Origin: Hyphomicrobiales bacterium
Lineage (GTDB): Bacteria; Pseudomonadota; Alphaproteobacteria; Rhizobiales; RI-29
NCBI GenBank assembly: GCA_016125495.1
Contig: WGLQ01000007.1
Span: 124,001 to 188,000 of the forward strand
Reading direction: 5' to 3'
Length of the DNA stretch: 64,000 nt
The stretch's first letter is position 1. Each line of letters begins with the position of its first letter. The position numbers and the translations under genes are program-made. The notes beneath the pieces were generated by a model. It ran no database searches and was not told the DNA's origin. It saw only the letters and a program-made list of their open reading frames with translations. This document shows positions 25,879 through 34,827 of this stretch, piece after piece.

Positions 25879-28002
25879 TTAGAGCATTCCCTCGCGAGCG
25901 AGATCGACGGCGCCCGGTATGCTGGTCAGCGCATCCTTGAGGTCGTCGCGCGCCGGCCGGGAAAGGCGTTTGACCTCGATGCGCGGCCCGAGCGGCTTGC
26001 CCGCCTGCCCATCGACCAGCTGCTGGCCGAGCGTTGCCCCGAGGATGGTGCTGTGCGCGGCGATGATCTCCTCGATCTGGTCGCCCGAGGCGATGCCCTT
26101 CTCGACCGCGGCCCGCAGGCGATCGGGCGTTGCGAGCGCCATCACGCCGGTTTTCAGCGAGAGGATGCGCGCCGCCGTCACGATCGGCAACAACCCGCCC
26201 ATCTTGAGATCGACGCGCCCGTTCTGATCCGTGCGGATCGACCCGAACATGCCGAGAACACTGCGCCAGTTGCCGAGCACGTGCGACAACGCCCGCCAGA
26301 AGCTCGGCACCTTGCTCGCTCGCTCGTAGGCATAGGCCCAGACCTCATGGGCGAGCCGGCTGTCGCCATGCACCGGGCGCATGTCGAAAAAGATGTCGAC
26401 GTTGAGCAAGTCGTCCGGACGTTGCCGCGTCACCCAGCCGTCGACAACCTCCTTCCAGGCCCCGACACTGCGCCGCCACTGCGCATTGCGCGCCATGACG
26501 CCCCCCTTGCAGAACGGCACCCCGATCGCATCGAGGATGTCCGTCATGTGCCGCCCGAGTTCCTCGAACCAGTGGTCCTCGGGACCGCCCGCATCACCGC
26601 TCGCATAGACGATCGCGTTGTCCTGGTCGGCCGCGAGCAGGCTCTCGCCTCGCCCGGCCGAGCCGAGCACGAGCACCGCATAGGCGACCGGCGGCCCGCC
26701 ACGGCCGGCCTCGCGCATGCGTTCCTCGGCGATCTGCGCTGCCCGGCGCGTCAGGATGCAGATTTCCGAACTGATGACGGCGGCGATCGTGCGCGGCTCC
26801 ACCCCTTCCTCGACGAGCCGGGCAGCCATCGCTGGCACCTTCGCCCAGGCGTTCCCCAACTCCGCCTCGCTCTTTGCGAGTACCGTCTCGTCACCGATCA
26901 TCATCGCCGTCGTCGAGCGGTGCCGCAGCAGGTTACGCGTCGTCACCGCCCCAACCAGCGCGCCCGTTGCGTCGACCACCCCGAGGTGGCGAATGCCGAG
27001 CCGGTCCATGCGCCCGATCGCCCGGTAGATGAAGGCATCGCTGCGCACCACCTGCAGCGGCAATTTGCGCAATTCCCCGAGCGGACGCTCGAGCGCCGCC
27101 GGCCCATCGGCATCGATTGCGCGCAGCACGTCGCGCTCCGTCACGATGCCCGCAACGCCCGCCTCGTCCATGACGAAGACGGAACTCGCACCGCGCTTGA
27201 CGAGGAGCCGCATGCCCTCCCGCAGCGTCATGCTGTCGGGCGCGGTGAGCGGCGGTGAACTCATCACGTCCGCGACCCGGTGAATGTAGGGATAGCTGTC
27301 GACTCGCGCCGCCGGTGCCGGCACCTCGTCACGTCCGGCGAGCGTCGGACCGACCGCCGCGAGCGCCCCCTCCTGCTTGGCGGTGCGGTCGGCGAGCGCA
27401 TGCAGCGCCAGATGCAACTCCGCGAGCGTGCGAATGCCCCGCTGGCGCAACATGGGTAGCAACCGTACGTAGACTTCGGCCGTCGCCATCGCATCGCCGA
27501 GCGCCGTATGCCGTCCCTCGATGGTCACCTCGAGCCAACGGCAGAGCCCGTCGAGGCTGTAGTTGGCGAGGCTGGGGTTGGCGATCTGCGCCAGCCTGCG
27601 GATATCGAGCGCACCGAGCCCCGACCAGTTGACGCCGGCAAGTTGCGCCTCGCGTTCGAGGACACCGAGATCGAAGTCGATGGTATGGCCGACGATAACG
27701 CCATCGCCGATGAAGGCCGTCAGCTCCGGCCAGAGCTCGCCGAACGAGGCAGCCCCGACCACATCCGCATCGCCGATCCCGTGGATCGCGGTCGAGGCGG
27801 GCGGGATGGGCACGCCCGGATCGACGAGGCGATCGAAGGCGAGCGTGCGCTCGATGCGCTCGCCGACCACCGTGACGGCACCGACCTGCACCACGCGTGC
27901 GGCGCGGGCATCGAGCCCGGTCGTCTCGGTGTCCAGCACGATCCCTCTGAGCGAGACGAGGGGCGTCAGGAGCGAGGACCGGGCCTCGGGCGTTTTCGAC
28001 AT
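25879..28002 (-). CDS. Fusion protein: DnaQ-type 3'-5' exonuclease + CBS pair + DUF294 nucleotidyltransferase
   Basis: A 707-residue multidomain protein. Residues ~20-190 are a DEDD exonuclease (IVLDTETTGLDARAARVVQ, VGHTIDFDLGVLE, HTALGDAMATAEVY). A CBS pair follows, with SSPPLTAPDSMTLREGMRLL and SDAFIYRAIGRMDRLGIRH. Then comes a DUF294 nucleotidyltransferase with VLVLGSAGRGESLLAADQDNAIVY and NVDIFFDMRPVHGD. The ATG at 28002 has GGAG 7 nt upstream; the frame extends to 28152 without support. Proteins of this class sit beside VC_2705/DUF4212 symporters and are thought to sense nucleotides and signal, possibly by nucleotidylation. It is convergent with the symporter unit. Confidence 0.87.
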   Translation of the reverse strand: MSKTPEARSSLLTPLVSLRGIVLDTETTGLDARAARVVQVGAVTVVGERIERTLAFDRLVDPGVPIPPASTAIHGIGDADVVGAASFGELWPELTAFIGDGVIVGHTIDFDLGVLEREAQLAGVNWSGLGALDIRRLAQIANPSLANYSLDGLCRWLEVTIEGRHTALGDAMATAEVYVRLLPMLRQRGIRTLAELHLALHALADRTAKQEGALAAVGPTLAGRDEVPAPAARVDSYPYIHRVADVMSSPPLTAPDSMTLREGMRLLVKRGASSVFVMDEAGVAGIVTERDVLRAIDADGPAALERPLGELRKLPLQVVRSDAFIYRAIGRMDRLGIRHLGVVDATGALVGAVTTRNLLRHRSTTAMMIGDETVLAKSEAELGNAWAKVPAMAARLVEEGVEPRTIAAVISSEICILTRRAAQIAEERMREAGRGGPPVAYAVLVLGSAGRGESLLAADQDNAIVYASGDAGGPEDHWFEELGRHMTDILDAIGVPFCKGGVMARNAQWRRSVGAWKEVVDGWVTRQRPDDLLNVDIFFDMRPVHGDSRLAHEVWAYAYERASKVPSFWRALSHVLGNWRSVLGMFGSIRTDQNGRVDLKMGGLLPIVTAARILSLKTGVMALATPDRLRAAVEKGIASGDQIEEIIAAHSTILGATLGQQLVDGQAGKPLGPRIEVKRLSRPARDDLKDALTSIPGAVDLAREGML

Positions 28003-28201
28003 CGGGGTGCTCCGCTGACGGCCGACGACGACTCCGGCCGATTGGACGACGCCGGTCGGCTGCGGCCCCCACCTCGCCCGCCAGCGCTTTGCCCCACGCA
28101 ACCAGAGTGCAAGGCCGCGCGCAAGGCTCCCTTCGCCGAATGCCGGATGCAAGCAGCTTGCTCGGGCCGTCTACCCGGCGCCAATCGCACAGCGCCGGTC
28201 G

Positions 28202-28774
28202 CTAGGAACCGCCCCCGGCGAGCGCCAGAAGGTGGCCGCAGAGCCGGGCGATGCCATCCTCGGGCGTGCCATCGTTGACGATCTCGACGGTTTCGAGCCC
28301 CTCCGGCAGCGCCGCTCCTGCCCGGGCGAGTCGCGTGCCGACCTCGCTGCCCGTCTCGCGCCCGCGCCGCTCGAGCCGCGCCGCGATCAACGCCGTTGGC
28401 GCCGTCACGAGGACGACCGAGACCGGGATGCCGCGAGCGGCGACGGCGCCCGGCACGCCGCGCGAGGCGTTGCAGACGACGATCGCTCCCCGGGCGATCT
28501 CGTCGATGACGGTGGCGGGAATCGCATAACCGTGCCCGTGCGCTCGCCAGGCGACGAGGAAGTCGCCGGCCCGCTCCCCACTCTCGAATTCGGCGCTCGA
28601 GGTGGTGAGCACCTCCTCGTGCGCATCGCTCGCGCGCGTGACGACGCGCCTTGGAAAGCGCATGCGCGGATGGCCCTCCAGTTGCGCGCGCGCCCCGGCG
28701 ATGAGCGTGTCCTTGCCGACGCCGGAAGCCCCGACGACGAGGACGAGCCGGCCAGTGGGGCGCGCCTTCTGCAT
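28202..28774 (-). CDS. phnN: Ribose 1,5-bisphosphate phosphokinase PhnN
   Basis: A 190-residue P-loop kinase of the guanylate-kinase fold. Walker A GASGVGKDTL is near the N-terminus, followed by RRVVTRASDAHEE and FLVAWRAHGHGYAIP typical of PhnN. It phosphorylates ribose 1,5-bisphosphate to PRPP, the last step by which ribose from the C-P lyase pathway is recovered. Its start overlaps the stop of the upstream HD-domain gene (TGATG). It is the last gene of the leftward phn operon. Confidence 0.9.
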   Translation of the reverse strand: MQKARPTGRLVLVVGASGVGKDTLIAGARAQLEGHPRMRFPRRVVTRASDAHEEVLTTSSAEFESGERAGDFLVAWRAHGHGYAIPATVIDEIARGAIVVCNASRGVPGAVAARGIPVSVVLVTAPTALIAARLERRGRETGSEVGTRLARAGAALPEGLETVEIVNDGTPEDGIARLCGHLLALAGGGS

Positions 28775-29346
28775 CAGTTGGCCGGTGCCGCGAGCGCGCG
28801 CAGCATCGCCTCACGGTAGGTCCCGAGGCCCGGCACCGCACGGGTCGGGTCCTTGGCGAGATCGTCCCAGCGCCGGAGGTCGACGGCGGCCGGAGCGTGG
28901 GGCCGGGCGATGAAGGCCGCCGCCTCCGCCTCGCTGAAGGTGCCCCCCTGGACCGCGAGCGACTGCCTCGAGGCTGGCGAGAGGCTGTCGAAGTATCCCT
29001 TCACCGCGGCGCAGAGATAGCGCTTGGCCGGCACGTGCATGCGGATCGGCTCGGTCACCTCGGCTGGGAACCACTTCATGAGATAGTTGGCCGCCATCTC
29101 CTCGTGGAACTGATCGACGCCGCGCGCGGCGGCCACCGCGTCGTCGTCGTTGAGGAGGTGGCCGAAGTCGTGCAGAAGCGCCGCCACCACGAGATGGCCG
29201 CTGGCACCCTCGGAGCGCGCGAGGTCCGCCGCCTGCAGCGCGTGCTGGAGCTGCGTCACCGCCTCGCCCGCGTACATTGCGCCGCCTTCCTCTTGCATCC
29301 GCTCGATGAGCATGTCGACGACTGCCTCGCCTGACCTCTTCGTCAT
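28774..29346 (-). CDS. HD-domain protein of phosphonate loci, PhnZ-like
   Basis: A 190-residue HD-fold protein of the phosphonate-associated HDIG family. Residues His35, His59-Asp60, His63, His81, His104, Lys108 and Asp161/162 are in the order expected of the di-iron oxygenase PhnZ. Tyr25 and Glu28, which in PhnZ gate and bind the substrate, are also in place (MYAGE). PhnZ cleaves the C-P bond of 2-amino-1-hydroxyethylphosphonate using O2. Whether this one oxygenates a phosphonate or is a phosphohydrolase cannot be told from sequence. It overlaps phnM (ATGA) and phnN (TGATG), so it is firmly inside the C-P lyase operon. No PhnY partner is present. Confidence 0.8.
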   Translation of the reverse strand: MTKRSGEAVVDMLIERMQEEGGAMYAGEAVTQLQHALQAADLARSEGASGHLVVAALLHDFGHLLNDDDAVAAARGVDQFHEEMAANYLMKWFPAEVTEPIRMHVPAKRYLCAAVKGYFDSLSPASRQSLAVQGGTFSEAEAAAFIARPHAPAAVDLRRWDDLAKDPTRAVPGLGTYREAMLRALAAPAN

Positions 29347-30488
29347 GATACCCTCCTTGACTCGATGTGAACCTCGCGAACCACCGGACCATACACGGAC
29401 GGTTGGACACGCACGAGGTCCGCCCGCCGGCCCGGCGCGATCAGGCCGCGGTCCTCGAGCCCGACGGCCTCGGCGGGATTGTATGTGACGAGCGCAATCG
29501 CCTCGGGTAGCGAGAAGCCGAGCCCGAGCCCCGCCAGATGGAAGGCTCCCTGGATCATGCTCAAGGGCACATAATCCGAGGAGAGCACATCGACCACGCG
29601 CGCCTCCGCCAGTTCGCGAGCCGAGACGTTGCCCGAGTGCGAGCCCCCGCGAACGAGGTTGGGTGCCCCCATCAGCACGTGCATGCCAGCCTCGCGCGAG
29701 GCTGCCGCGGCCGCGAGAGTCGTCGGGAACTCGGCGATCCTGACGCCGTCGCGCACCGCGTCCGCCACCTCCTCGAGCGTGCCGTCGTCGTGGCTGGCGA
29801 GCGCGATGCCACGCTCCCTACAATGGGCCGCGAGCGCCAGTCTGTTCTTCACCACGAAACGGGAGGCACGCGCGCGTCTTTCGTCCACGTAGCTGTCGTA
29901 TTCGTCCACCGAGACGATTTTCTGCCCGATGGTGTAGGTGCGATGCTTGTCGAGATCGACGTACTGGCGCTGACCGGGCGTGTGATCCATGAGCGAGACG
30001 AGCTTGAGGTCCGGGCGCTCCGCTAGGCGCTCGAACTCACCGAGCACGTTCTCGCTCGGCACCTCGCAGCGGATGTGCGTGAAATGGTTGATCCTGAGGT
30101 GGCCCCCGGCAAGGGAGGTCTGAATTTGGTCGAGGAGATCGACGAGGTCCGTGGTGGTGAGCCGCTGGTCACCGAGCCCGACGCAGAGCGCATCGAATAC
30201 GGTCGTGATGCCGGAGGCCGCCATTTGCGCGTCGTGTGCCTGTACGGCGAAGGGCGCCGGCCATTTGACGCCGGGACGCGGCTGGAAATGCTGCTCGAGG
30301 TGGTCGGTGTGGAGTTCGATGAGACCCGGGATGAGATAGTCCCCCTCGAGATCCTCGCCGACCGTCGTCACCCCTTCATCGACCTCGACGATGCGTCCTC
30401 CACGCGTCAGAACGGCGCCCGATACGACGCGGTCGCCCAACACGATCCGGGCGTTGCGGAAAACCTTCTCTTGCGGTGCCTTCGTCAT
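29343..30488 (-). CDS. phnM: Alpha-D-ribose 1-methylphosphonate 5-triphosphate diphosphatase PhnM
   Basis: A 381-residue amidohydrolase-fold PhnM that removes pyrophosphate from the ribose triphosphate intermediate of C-P lyase. Seen: the metal-binding block LIPGLIELHTDHLEQHF, THIRCEVPSENV, SLMDHTPGQRQY, ALASHDDGT and MGAPNLVRGGSHSGN, all family hallmarks. I chose the ATG at 30488 for its AGAGG at 8 nt; an ATG two codons earlier is possible. It lies 43 bp after phnL. Confidence 0.94.
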   Translation of the reverse strand: MTKAPQEKVFRNARIVLGDRVVSGAVLTRGGRIVEVDEGVTTVGEDLEGDYLIPGLIELHTDHLEQHFQPRPGVKWPAPFAVQAHDAQMAASGITTVFDALCVGLGDQRLTTTDLVDLLDQIQTSLAGGHLRINHFTHIRCEVPSENVLGEFERLAERPDLKLVSLMDHTPGQRQYVDLDKHRTYTIGQKIVSVDEYDSYVDERRARASRFVVKNRLALAAHCRERGIALASHDDGTLEEVADAVRDGVRIAEFPTTLAAAAASREAGMHVLMGAPNLVRGGSHSGNVSARELAEARVVDVLSSDYVPLSMIQGAFHLAGLGLGFSLPEAIALVTYNPAEAVGLEDRGLIAPGRRADLVRVQPSVYGPVVREVHIESRRVS

Positions 30489-30531
30489 GAGCATGCCCTC
30501 TCATCACTCAGCATTGGCGGCGCTCCAGGCT

Positions 30532-31266
30532 TCACGCGGCGCGTCCTGCGGCAAACCCCGAGACATCGACCGCACGGTCCGCGGCCGCCGCGCGCACGTC
30601 GCCATCGTGGAAGATGCCGAGCATCGCGACGCCCGCTTTCTTCTTTTCCGCGACCATCGCGACCACGACCGCGCGGTTCTCGGCATCGAGCGAAGCGGTC
30701 GGCTCGTCGAGCAGGAGGATGCCATGATCACCGATGAAGCCGCGCGCAATGTTGACGCGCTGGCGCTCGCCGCATGAGAACGTCGCCGGCGCGAGCCCCC
30801 AGAGCCGTTCCGGAATGTTGAGCCTGGACAGCAGGTCGCAGGCCCGCGATTTTGCTTCCGCTTCGCTCGTCCCCTGCTCCACCGCGACAGCGGCAACGAG
30901 TTCGAGCGCCGATACGCGCGGAATGACACTGAGGAACTGGCTGACGTAGCCGATCGCGCTGCGGCGCAGGGCAACGATCTGACGCGGCGCGGCGCTGACG
31001 ACGTCGATCCTCCCCCCGGTCCCGTCGGCCACCATGATGCTCCCGCCGTCGGCTCGGTAATTGCCGTAGATCATCCTGAGGATGGAGCTCTTCCCAACCC
31101 CCGAGGGACCGGCGAGGACGACGCACTCGCCCGCCCGGACGTCGAAGGAAACACCCGAGAGAACGGGGAGACGAATACCGCCCTGGAGGTGCATGACGAA
31201 CGTCTTTGCCAGCCCATGCACCTCGATCGCCGGCGCTCTGGCGCCCATTCGCATCACGCTTTCCAT
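30532..31266 (-). CDS. phnL: PhnL, ABC-type ATPase of the C-P lyase system
   Basis: A 244-residue ABC ATPase. Walker A GPSGVGKSS, signature FSCGERQRVNIARG, Walker B ILLLDEPTASLD, and the PhnL-specific VLSGVSFDVRAGECV. PhnL is required for ribose-triphosphate transfer to the phosphonate (with PhnG, H and I) rather than for transport. It starts 2 bp after the phnK stop. Confidence 0.93.
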   Translation of the reverse strand: MESVMRMGARAPAIEVHGLAKTFVMHLQGGIRLPVLSGVSFDVRAGECVVLAGPSGVGKSSILRMIYGNYRADGGSIMVADGTGGRIDVVSAAPRQIVALRRSAIGYVSQFLSVIPRVSALELVAAVAVEQGTSEAEAKSRACDLLSRLNIPERLWGLAPATFSCGERQRVNIARGFIGDHGILLLDEPTASLDAENRAVVVAMVAEKKKAGVAMLGIFHDGDVRAAAADRAVDVSGFAAGRAA

Positions 31267-31268
31267 CC

Positions 31269-32090
31269 TCAGCTCCCCACCTGCAGGATCGACGAGACGA
31301 GCAATTGCGAATAGGCCTCCCTCGGATCGTCGAGCACCTGGTCCGTCAGACCTGACTCGACGACGCTTCCCCCCTTCATCACCATGATCCGGTGCGAAAG
31401 CAGCCGGGCGACCGCGAGATCGTGCGTGACCAGCACCACGGCCAGGCCGAGATTGGCAACGAGCCCGCGAAGGAGGTCGAGCAGACGCGCCTGCACCGAG
31501 ACGTCGAGCCCCCCGGTCGGCTCGTCCATGAAGACGAGGCGTGGCTCCGTGACGAGATTACGCGCGATCTGCAGCCTCTGGCGCATGCCGCCCGAGAACG
31601 TGCTCGGCCGGTCGTCGATGCGCGTCGCATCGAGTTCGACGCGTGCCATCCATGCTTCGGACGCCGCGCGGATACTGCCGTAATGCCGCACGCCGTTCGC
31701 CATCATCCGCTCGCCGATGTTGGCGCCCGCCGAAACGCCCATGCGCAGGCCGTTCGCCGGGTTCTGATGCACGAACCCCCAGTCCGTGCGCATCAGCCGG
31801 CGCCGTTCGGCCTCGCTGATACCTGCGATGTCGCGCAGCCCGCCCTCCCGCATGCGGTAGCGCACGAGCCCGCGCGTCGGCTCGAGCACGCCGTAGAGGC
31901 AGGAAAGGAGCGTCGTCTTTCCGGAGCCCGATTCCCCGACGATCGCCAGCACTTCGCCCGGCCAGAGGTCGAACGAGACATCGAGGCAACCGACGTGCCG
32001 GCCATAGAGTTTGGTGAGCCCGTCGACGGTCAAGAGCGGCCCCACCGTACCGTCCGCCGCCGAAGGGTGGTTCCCGGCTTGCGCGCTCAT
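31269..32090 (-). CDS. phnK: PhnK, ABC-type ATPase of the C-P lyase core complex
   Basis: A 273-residue ABC ATPase. It has Walker A GESGSGKTT, the oligopeptide-ATPase-like HQNPANGLRMGVSAGANIGERMM, signature FSGGMRQRLQIARN, and Walker B LVFMDEPTGGLDVSVQARLL. PhnK docks on the PhnGHIJ core, and its ATPase cycle opens the complex. Its start overlaps the phnJ stop (ATGA). Confidence 0.94.
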   Translation of the reverse strand: MSAQAGNHPSAADGTVGPLLTVDGLTKLYGRHVGCLDVSFDLWPGEVLAIVGESGSGKTTLLSCLYGVLEPTRGLVRYRMREGGLRDIAGISEAERRRLMRTDWGFVHQNPANGLRMGVSAGANIGERMMANGVRHYGSIRAASEAWMARVELDATRIDDRPSTFSGGMRQRLQIARNLVTEPRLVFMDEPTGGLDVSVQARLLDLLRGLVANLGLAVVLVTHDLAVARLLSHRIMVMKGGSVVESGLTDQVLDDPREAYSQLLVSSILQVGS

Positions 32091-33019
32091 CGCCCCCGCC
32101 CTCCCCCGCCCTCGTCGATGAAGGAGGGAGCTGCCGCGAGCATCGGTCCGGCATGGCCGGCCGCCCGGCGCTGTTCACAGAAATCGCTGTCCGAGCAGGT
32201 GAACATCCGTCCGCCGCGGTCGTCGAGGATCACCTCGTCGAAATAAACCTCCCGTGCGCCGCAGAGGCCGCACTCCTGGTCCGGCCAGCTCTGCACCTCG
32301 AACGGGTGGTCGTCGAAGTCGAGACTGTCGACATGGCAGAAGGGTGGCACGGCGTAGATGCGCTTTTCCCGCCCCGCCCCGAAGAGCTGGAGGGCGGGCG
32401 AGCGGTGCATCTTGGGATTGTCGAACTTGGGCGTCGGCGAGGGGTCCATCACGTAGCGCCCCTCGACGCGGACCGGATAGGCATAGCTCGTTGCGATCCG
32501 TCCGTGATGCGCGATGTCTTCATAGAGCTTGACGTGCATGAGACCGTATTCCTCGAGCGCGTGCATGCGCCGGGTTTCGGTCTCGCGCGGTTCGAGGAAG
32601 CGCAACGGCTCGGGGATCGGCACTTGATAGACCAGCACCTGATCGTCCCGCAGCGGCTCCTCGGGAATGCGGTGGCGGGTCTGGATGACGCTGGCCGCGC
32701 CGGTTCTCGTTGTCGTGGCGACACCCGCCGTCTTTTCGAAAAAGCCGCGGATGGCAACGGCATTGGTCGTGTCGTCCGAGCCCTGGTCGATGACCTTGAG
32801 AACGTCGTCGGGGCCGAGGATCGCGGCCGTCACCTGCACGCCCCCCGTGCCCCAGCCGTAGGGCATCGGCATCTCGCGCGAGGCGAATGGCACCTGATAG
32901 CCGGGGAGCGCTATGGCCTTCAGAATGGCACGCCGGATCATGCGCTTGGTCTGCTCGTCGAGGTAGGCGAAGTTGTAGGGGCTCGCATCGTCGCCCGCGA
33001 GTGCTTCGATCTCGTTCAT
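32087..33019 (-). CDS. phnJ: PhnJ, radical-SAM carbon-phosphorus lyase
   Basis: A 310-residue PhnJ, the catalytic C-P lyase subunit, converting ribose 1-phosphonate 5-phosphate to the cyclic phosphate and hydrocarbon. The four conserved cysteines are Cys250, Cys253, Cys275 and Cys281 (ECGLCGARE, CSDSDFC). The family N-terminus NFAYLDEQTKRMIRRA and GWGTGGVQVTAA are present. All four cysteines keep the spacing known from E. coli PhnJ. There is a ~25-residue Gly-rich C-terminal extension. It overlaps phnI by 4 bp. Confidence 0.96.
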   Translation of the reverse strand: MNEIEALAGDDASPYNFAYLDEQTKRMIRRAILKAIALPGYQVPFASREMPMPYGWGTGGVQVTAAILGPDDVLKVIDQGSDDTTNAVAIRGFFEKTAGVATTTRTGAASVIQTRHRIPEEPLRDDQVLVYQVPIPEPLRFLEPRETETRRMHALEEYGLMHVKLYEDIAHHGRIATSYAYPVRVEGRYVMDPSPTPKFDNPKMHRSPALQLFGAGREKRIYAVPPFCHVDSLDFDDHPFEVQSWPDQECGLCGAREVYFDEVILDDRGGRMFTCSDSDFCEQRRAAGHAGPMLAAAPSFIDEGGGGRGR

Positions 33020-34206
33020 TCGGCCGCCTCCGTCCCGGAGGTCGCAGCAGTCACCACTGGCGGCTCGGGCACCTCATTGTTCTCCTCGCCCCGTACCGCC
33101 TCCCTTGCCGCATGCTCACGGGCCAGGCGTCGGATGAGATCCAGTTCGGCCTGAAAATCCACGTAATGCGGCAGCTTGAGGTGCTCGACGAAACCGGTCG
33201 CCTGGATGTTGTCCGAGTGCGAGAGCACGAACTCCTCGTCCTGGGCCGGGGCCGTGCGCTCCTCACCCAGTTCCCCCGCCCTGAGCGCCCGCTCGACCAG
33301 TGCCATTGCCAGCGCCTTGCGCTCGCTCTGGCCGAAGGCGAGCCCATAGCCGCGCGTGAACTGCGGCGGCGCGACGGCGCTCCCCTTGAACTGGTTAACC
33401 GTCTGGCACTCGGAGAGCGTGACGCGCCCGATCGGCACGGCGCAGCCGAGTTCATCGCTCGTCAACTCGATCATCACCTCCCCGACGCGCAGTTCACCGA
33501 CGAAGGGATGGTTGCGGGCATAGCCGCGCTGCGTCGAATAGGCGAGCGCGAGAAGAAAGCCTTCGTCCCCGCGCGCGAGGTTCTGCAACCGCACGTCCCG
33601 TCCGGCGGGAAAGGAAAGCGGCTCGCGCGTTAGATCACCGATGGCGGCCGGCTCGCGGCCCTCCCCCTGACTTTCATCTCCTTCGGCTCCCGGCAGGCCG
33701 GCATCCGGCTCCAGCAGCCCTTCGCGCCCGAGCACGTCCGTCACGCGCGGCGCCGGAGCGCCCGGCTCCGCCGCCTCGCAAGGTTCGGGTAGCTCCCCAT
33801 GGTCCGGTCGATCGAAGTCGATCAGGCGGTGCGAATAATCGAACGTCGGCCCGAGCAACTGCCCGCCGGGCAGATCCTTGAAGACGGCCGAGACCCGCCG
33901 CGACAGTCGCATCGCCGCCGTATCGACGGGTTCGCCATAGCCGAAGCGCGGCAACGTCGTGCGGAAGGCGCGAACGAGGAAGATCGCCTCGATCAGATCG
34001 CCGCCCGCCTGCTTGATCGCCATCGCGGCAAGCTCGGGATCATAGAGCGAGCCCTCGGCCATGACGCGGTCGACCGCGAACTTGAGCTGACCCGCGATCT
34101 GCTCGACCGTGAGTTCCGCGACCGCCGCATCGCCCCGCCGCCGCTTGGCGAACAGCCGGTGCGCGTTGTCGATCGCCTTCTGACCGCCCTTGACCGCCAC
34201 ATACAT
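33016..34206 (-). CDS. phnI: PhnI, nucleosidase subunit of the C-P lyase complex
   Basis: A 396-residue PhnI, which with PhnG, H and L attaches phosphonate to the ribose of ATP. Recognised by MYVAVKGGQKAIDNAHRL, AEGSLYDPELAAMAIKQA, GPTFDYSHRLIDFDRP, LALAYSTQRGYARNHPF and LPHYVDFQAELDLIRRL. A Pro/Glu-rich insertion lies at ~140-200. It starts 3 bp after phnH. Confidence 0.95.
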   Translation of the reverse strand: MYVAVKGGQKAIDNAHRLFAKRRRGDAAVAELTVEQIAGQLKFAVDRVMAEGSLYDPELAAMAIKQAGGDLIEAIFLVRAFRTTLPRFGYGEPVDTAAMRLSRRVSAVFKDLPGGQLLGPTFDYSHRLIDFDRPDHGELPEPCEAAEPGAPAPRVTDVLGREGLLEPDAGLPGAEGDESQGEGREPAAIGDLTREPLSFPAGRDVRLQNLARGDEGFLLALAYSTQRGYARNHPFVGELRVGEVMIELTSDELGCAVPIGRVTLSECQTVNQFKGSAVAPPQFTRGYGLAFGQSERKALAMALVERALRAGELGEERTAPAQDEEFVLSHSDNIQATGFVEHLKLPHYVDFQAELDLIRRLAREHAAREAVRGEENNEVPEPPVVTAATSGTEAAE

Positions 34207-34209
34207 GCG

Positions 34210-34827
34210 TCATTCCCCGTTCGCGATCGCCCGCGTCGAGCGCGGCAACCCCGCGACGACTCCCGGCGCCGTCAGGATGATGTCGACACCGAGCGGAAAG
34301 CCCGCATTGTTCTCCGCGACCTGCCGCCAGAATGTCGCCGGCAGGGGCGCGCCCGCGAGCCTTGCTTCGGTTTCGATCCCCGGTCCCTCGAGCCGCACCC
34401 CGAATTCCGAGCCGGCCACGAGACGTTCCAGCGCGATCAGCACCGTGGCGCCGCGATCCGGATAGTCCAGCGTGCCCGGAAAGAAAGCCGTCAGCGCGGG
34501 CATGGCGAGCGCATGGCCGATCAGGGCGAAACTCGCCGCCCCGGGTTCCGCGACGATCGGCGCGCCCGTGTGGAACCGCAGCCAGGCCGGCACATCGGGA
34601 ACCCCCGCCAGTCGGGCATCGATCCAGATCGGCGTGTCCACGTCGGCGAGCGTCAGGATCACCGCGCCCGTCTCTGCGGTGAGCGGCTCGGGCGGAGCCG
34701 GCAGCTCGGTGAGCGGGCGGGGCATTCCGGGACGCGACAGCGCCTCCATCACGGCGCGGAAAATCCGTTGACTGTCGCGAACCGGATCCGCGAGTCCGGG
34801 CAAGGCAGCGGCGGTGTGGGTTGGCAT
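34210..34827 (-). CDS. phnH: PhnH, C-P lyase complex subunit
   Basis: A 205-residue PhnH. Family segments: LADPVRDSQRIFRAVMEALSRPG, ADVDTPIWIDARL and FPLGVDIILTAPG. PhnH dimerises at the outside of the PhnGHIJ core and is needed for activation of the phosphonate. Start ATG 34827 overlaps the phnG stop by one base (TGATG); the frame continues upstream only as a shadow of phnG. Confidence 0.93.
   Translation of the reverse strand: MPTHTAAALPGLADPVRDSQRIFRAVMEALSRPGMPRPLTELPAPPEPLTAETGAVILTLADVDTPIWIDARLAGVPDVPAWLRFHTGAPIVAEPGAASFALIGHALAMPALTAFFPGTLDYPDRGATVLIALERLVAGSEFGVRLEGPGIETEARLAGAPLPATFWRQVAENNAGFPLGVDIILTAPGVVAGLPRSTRAIANGE

Noticed and set aside
28774-29346. Calling the HD protein phnZ outright
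   Set aside because: The ligand and substrate residues fit, but PhnY is absent, and close relatives of unknown activity occur in C-P lyase operons.
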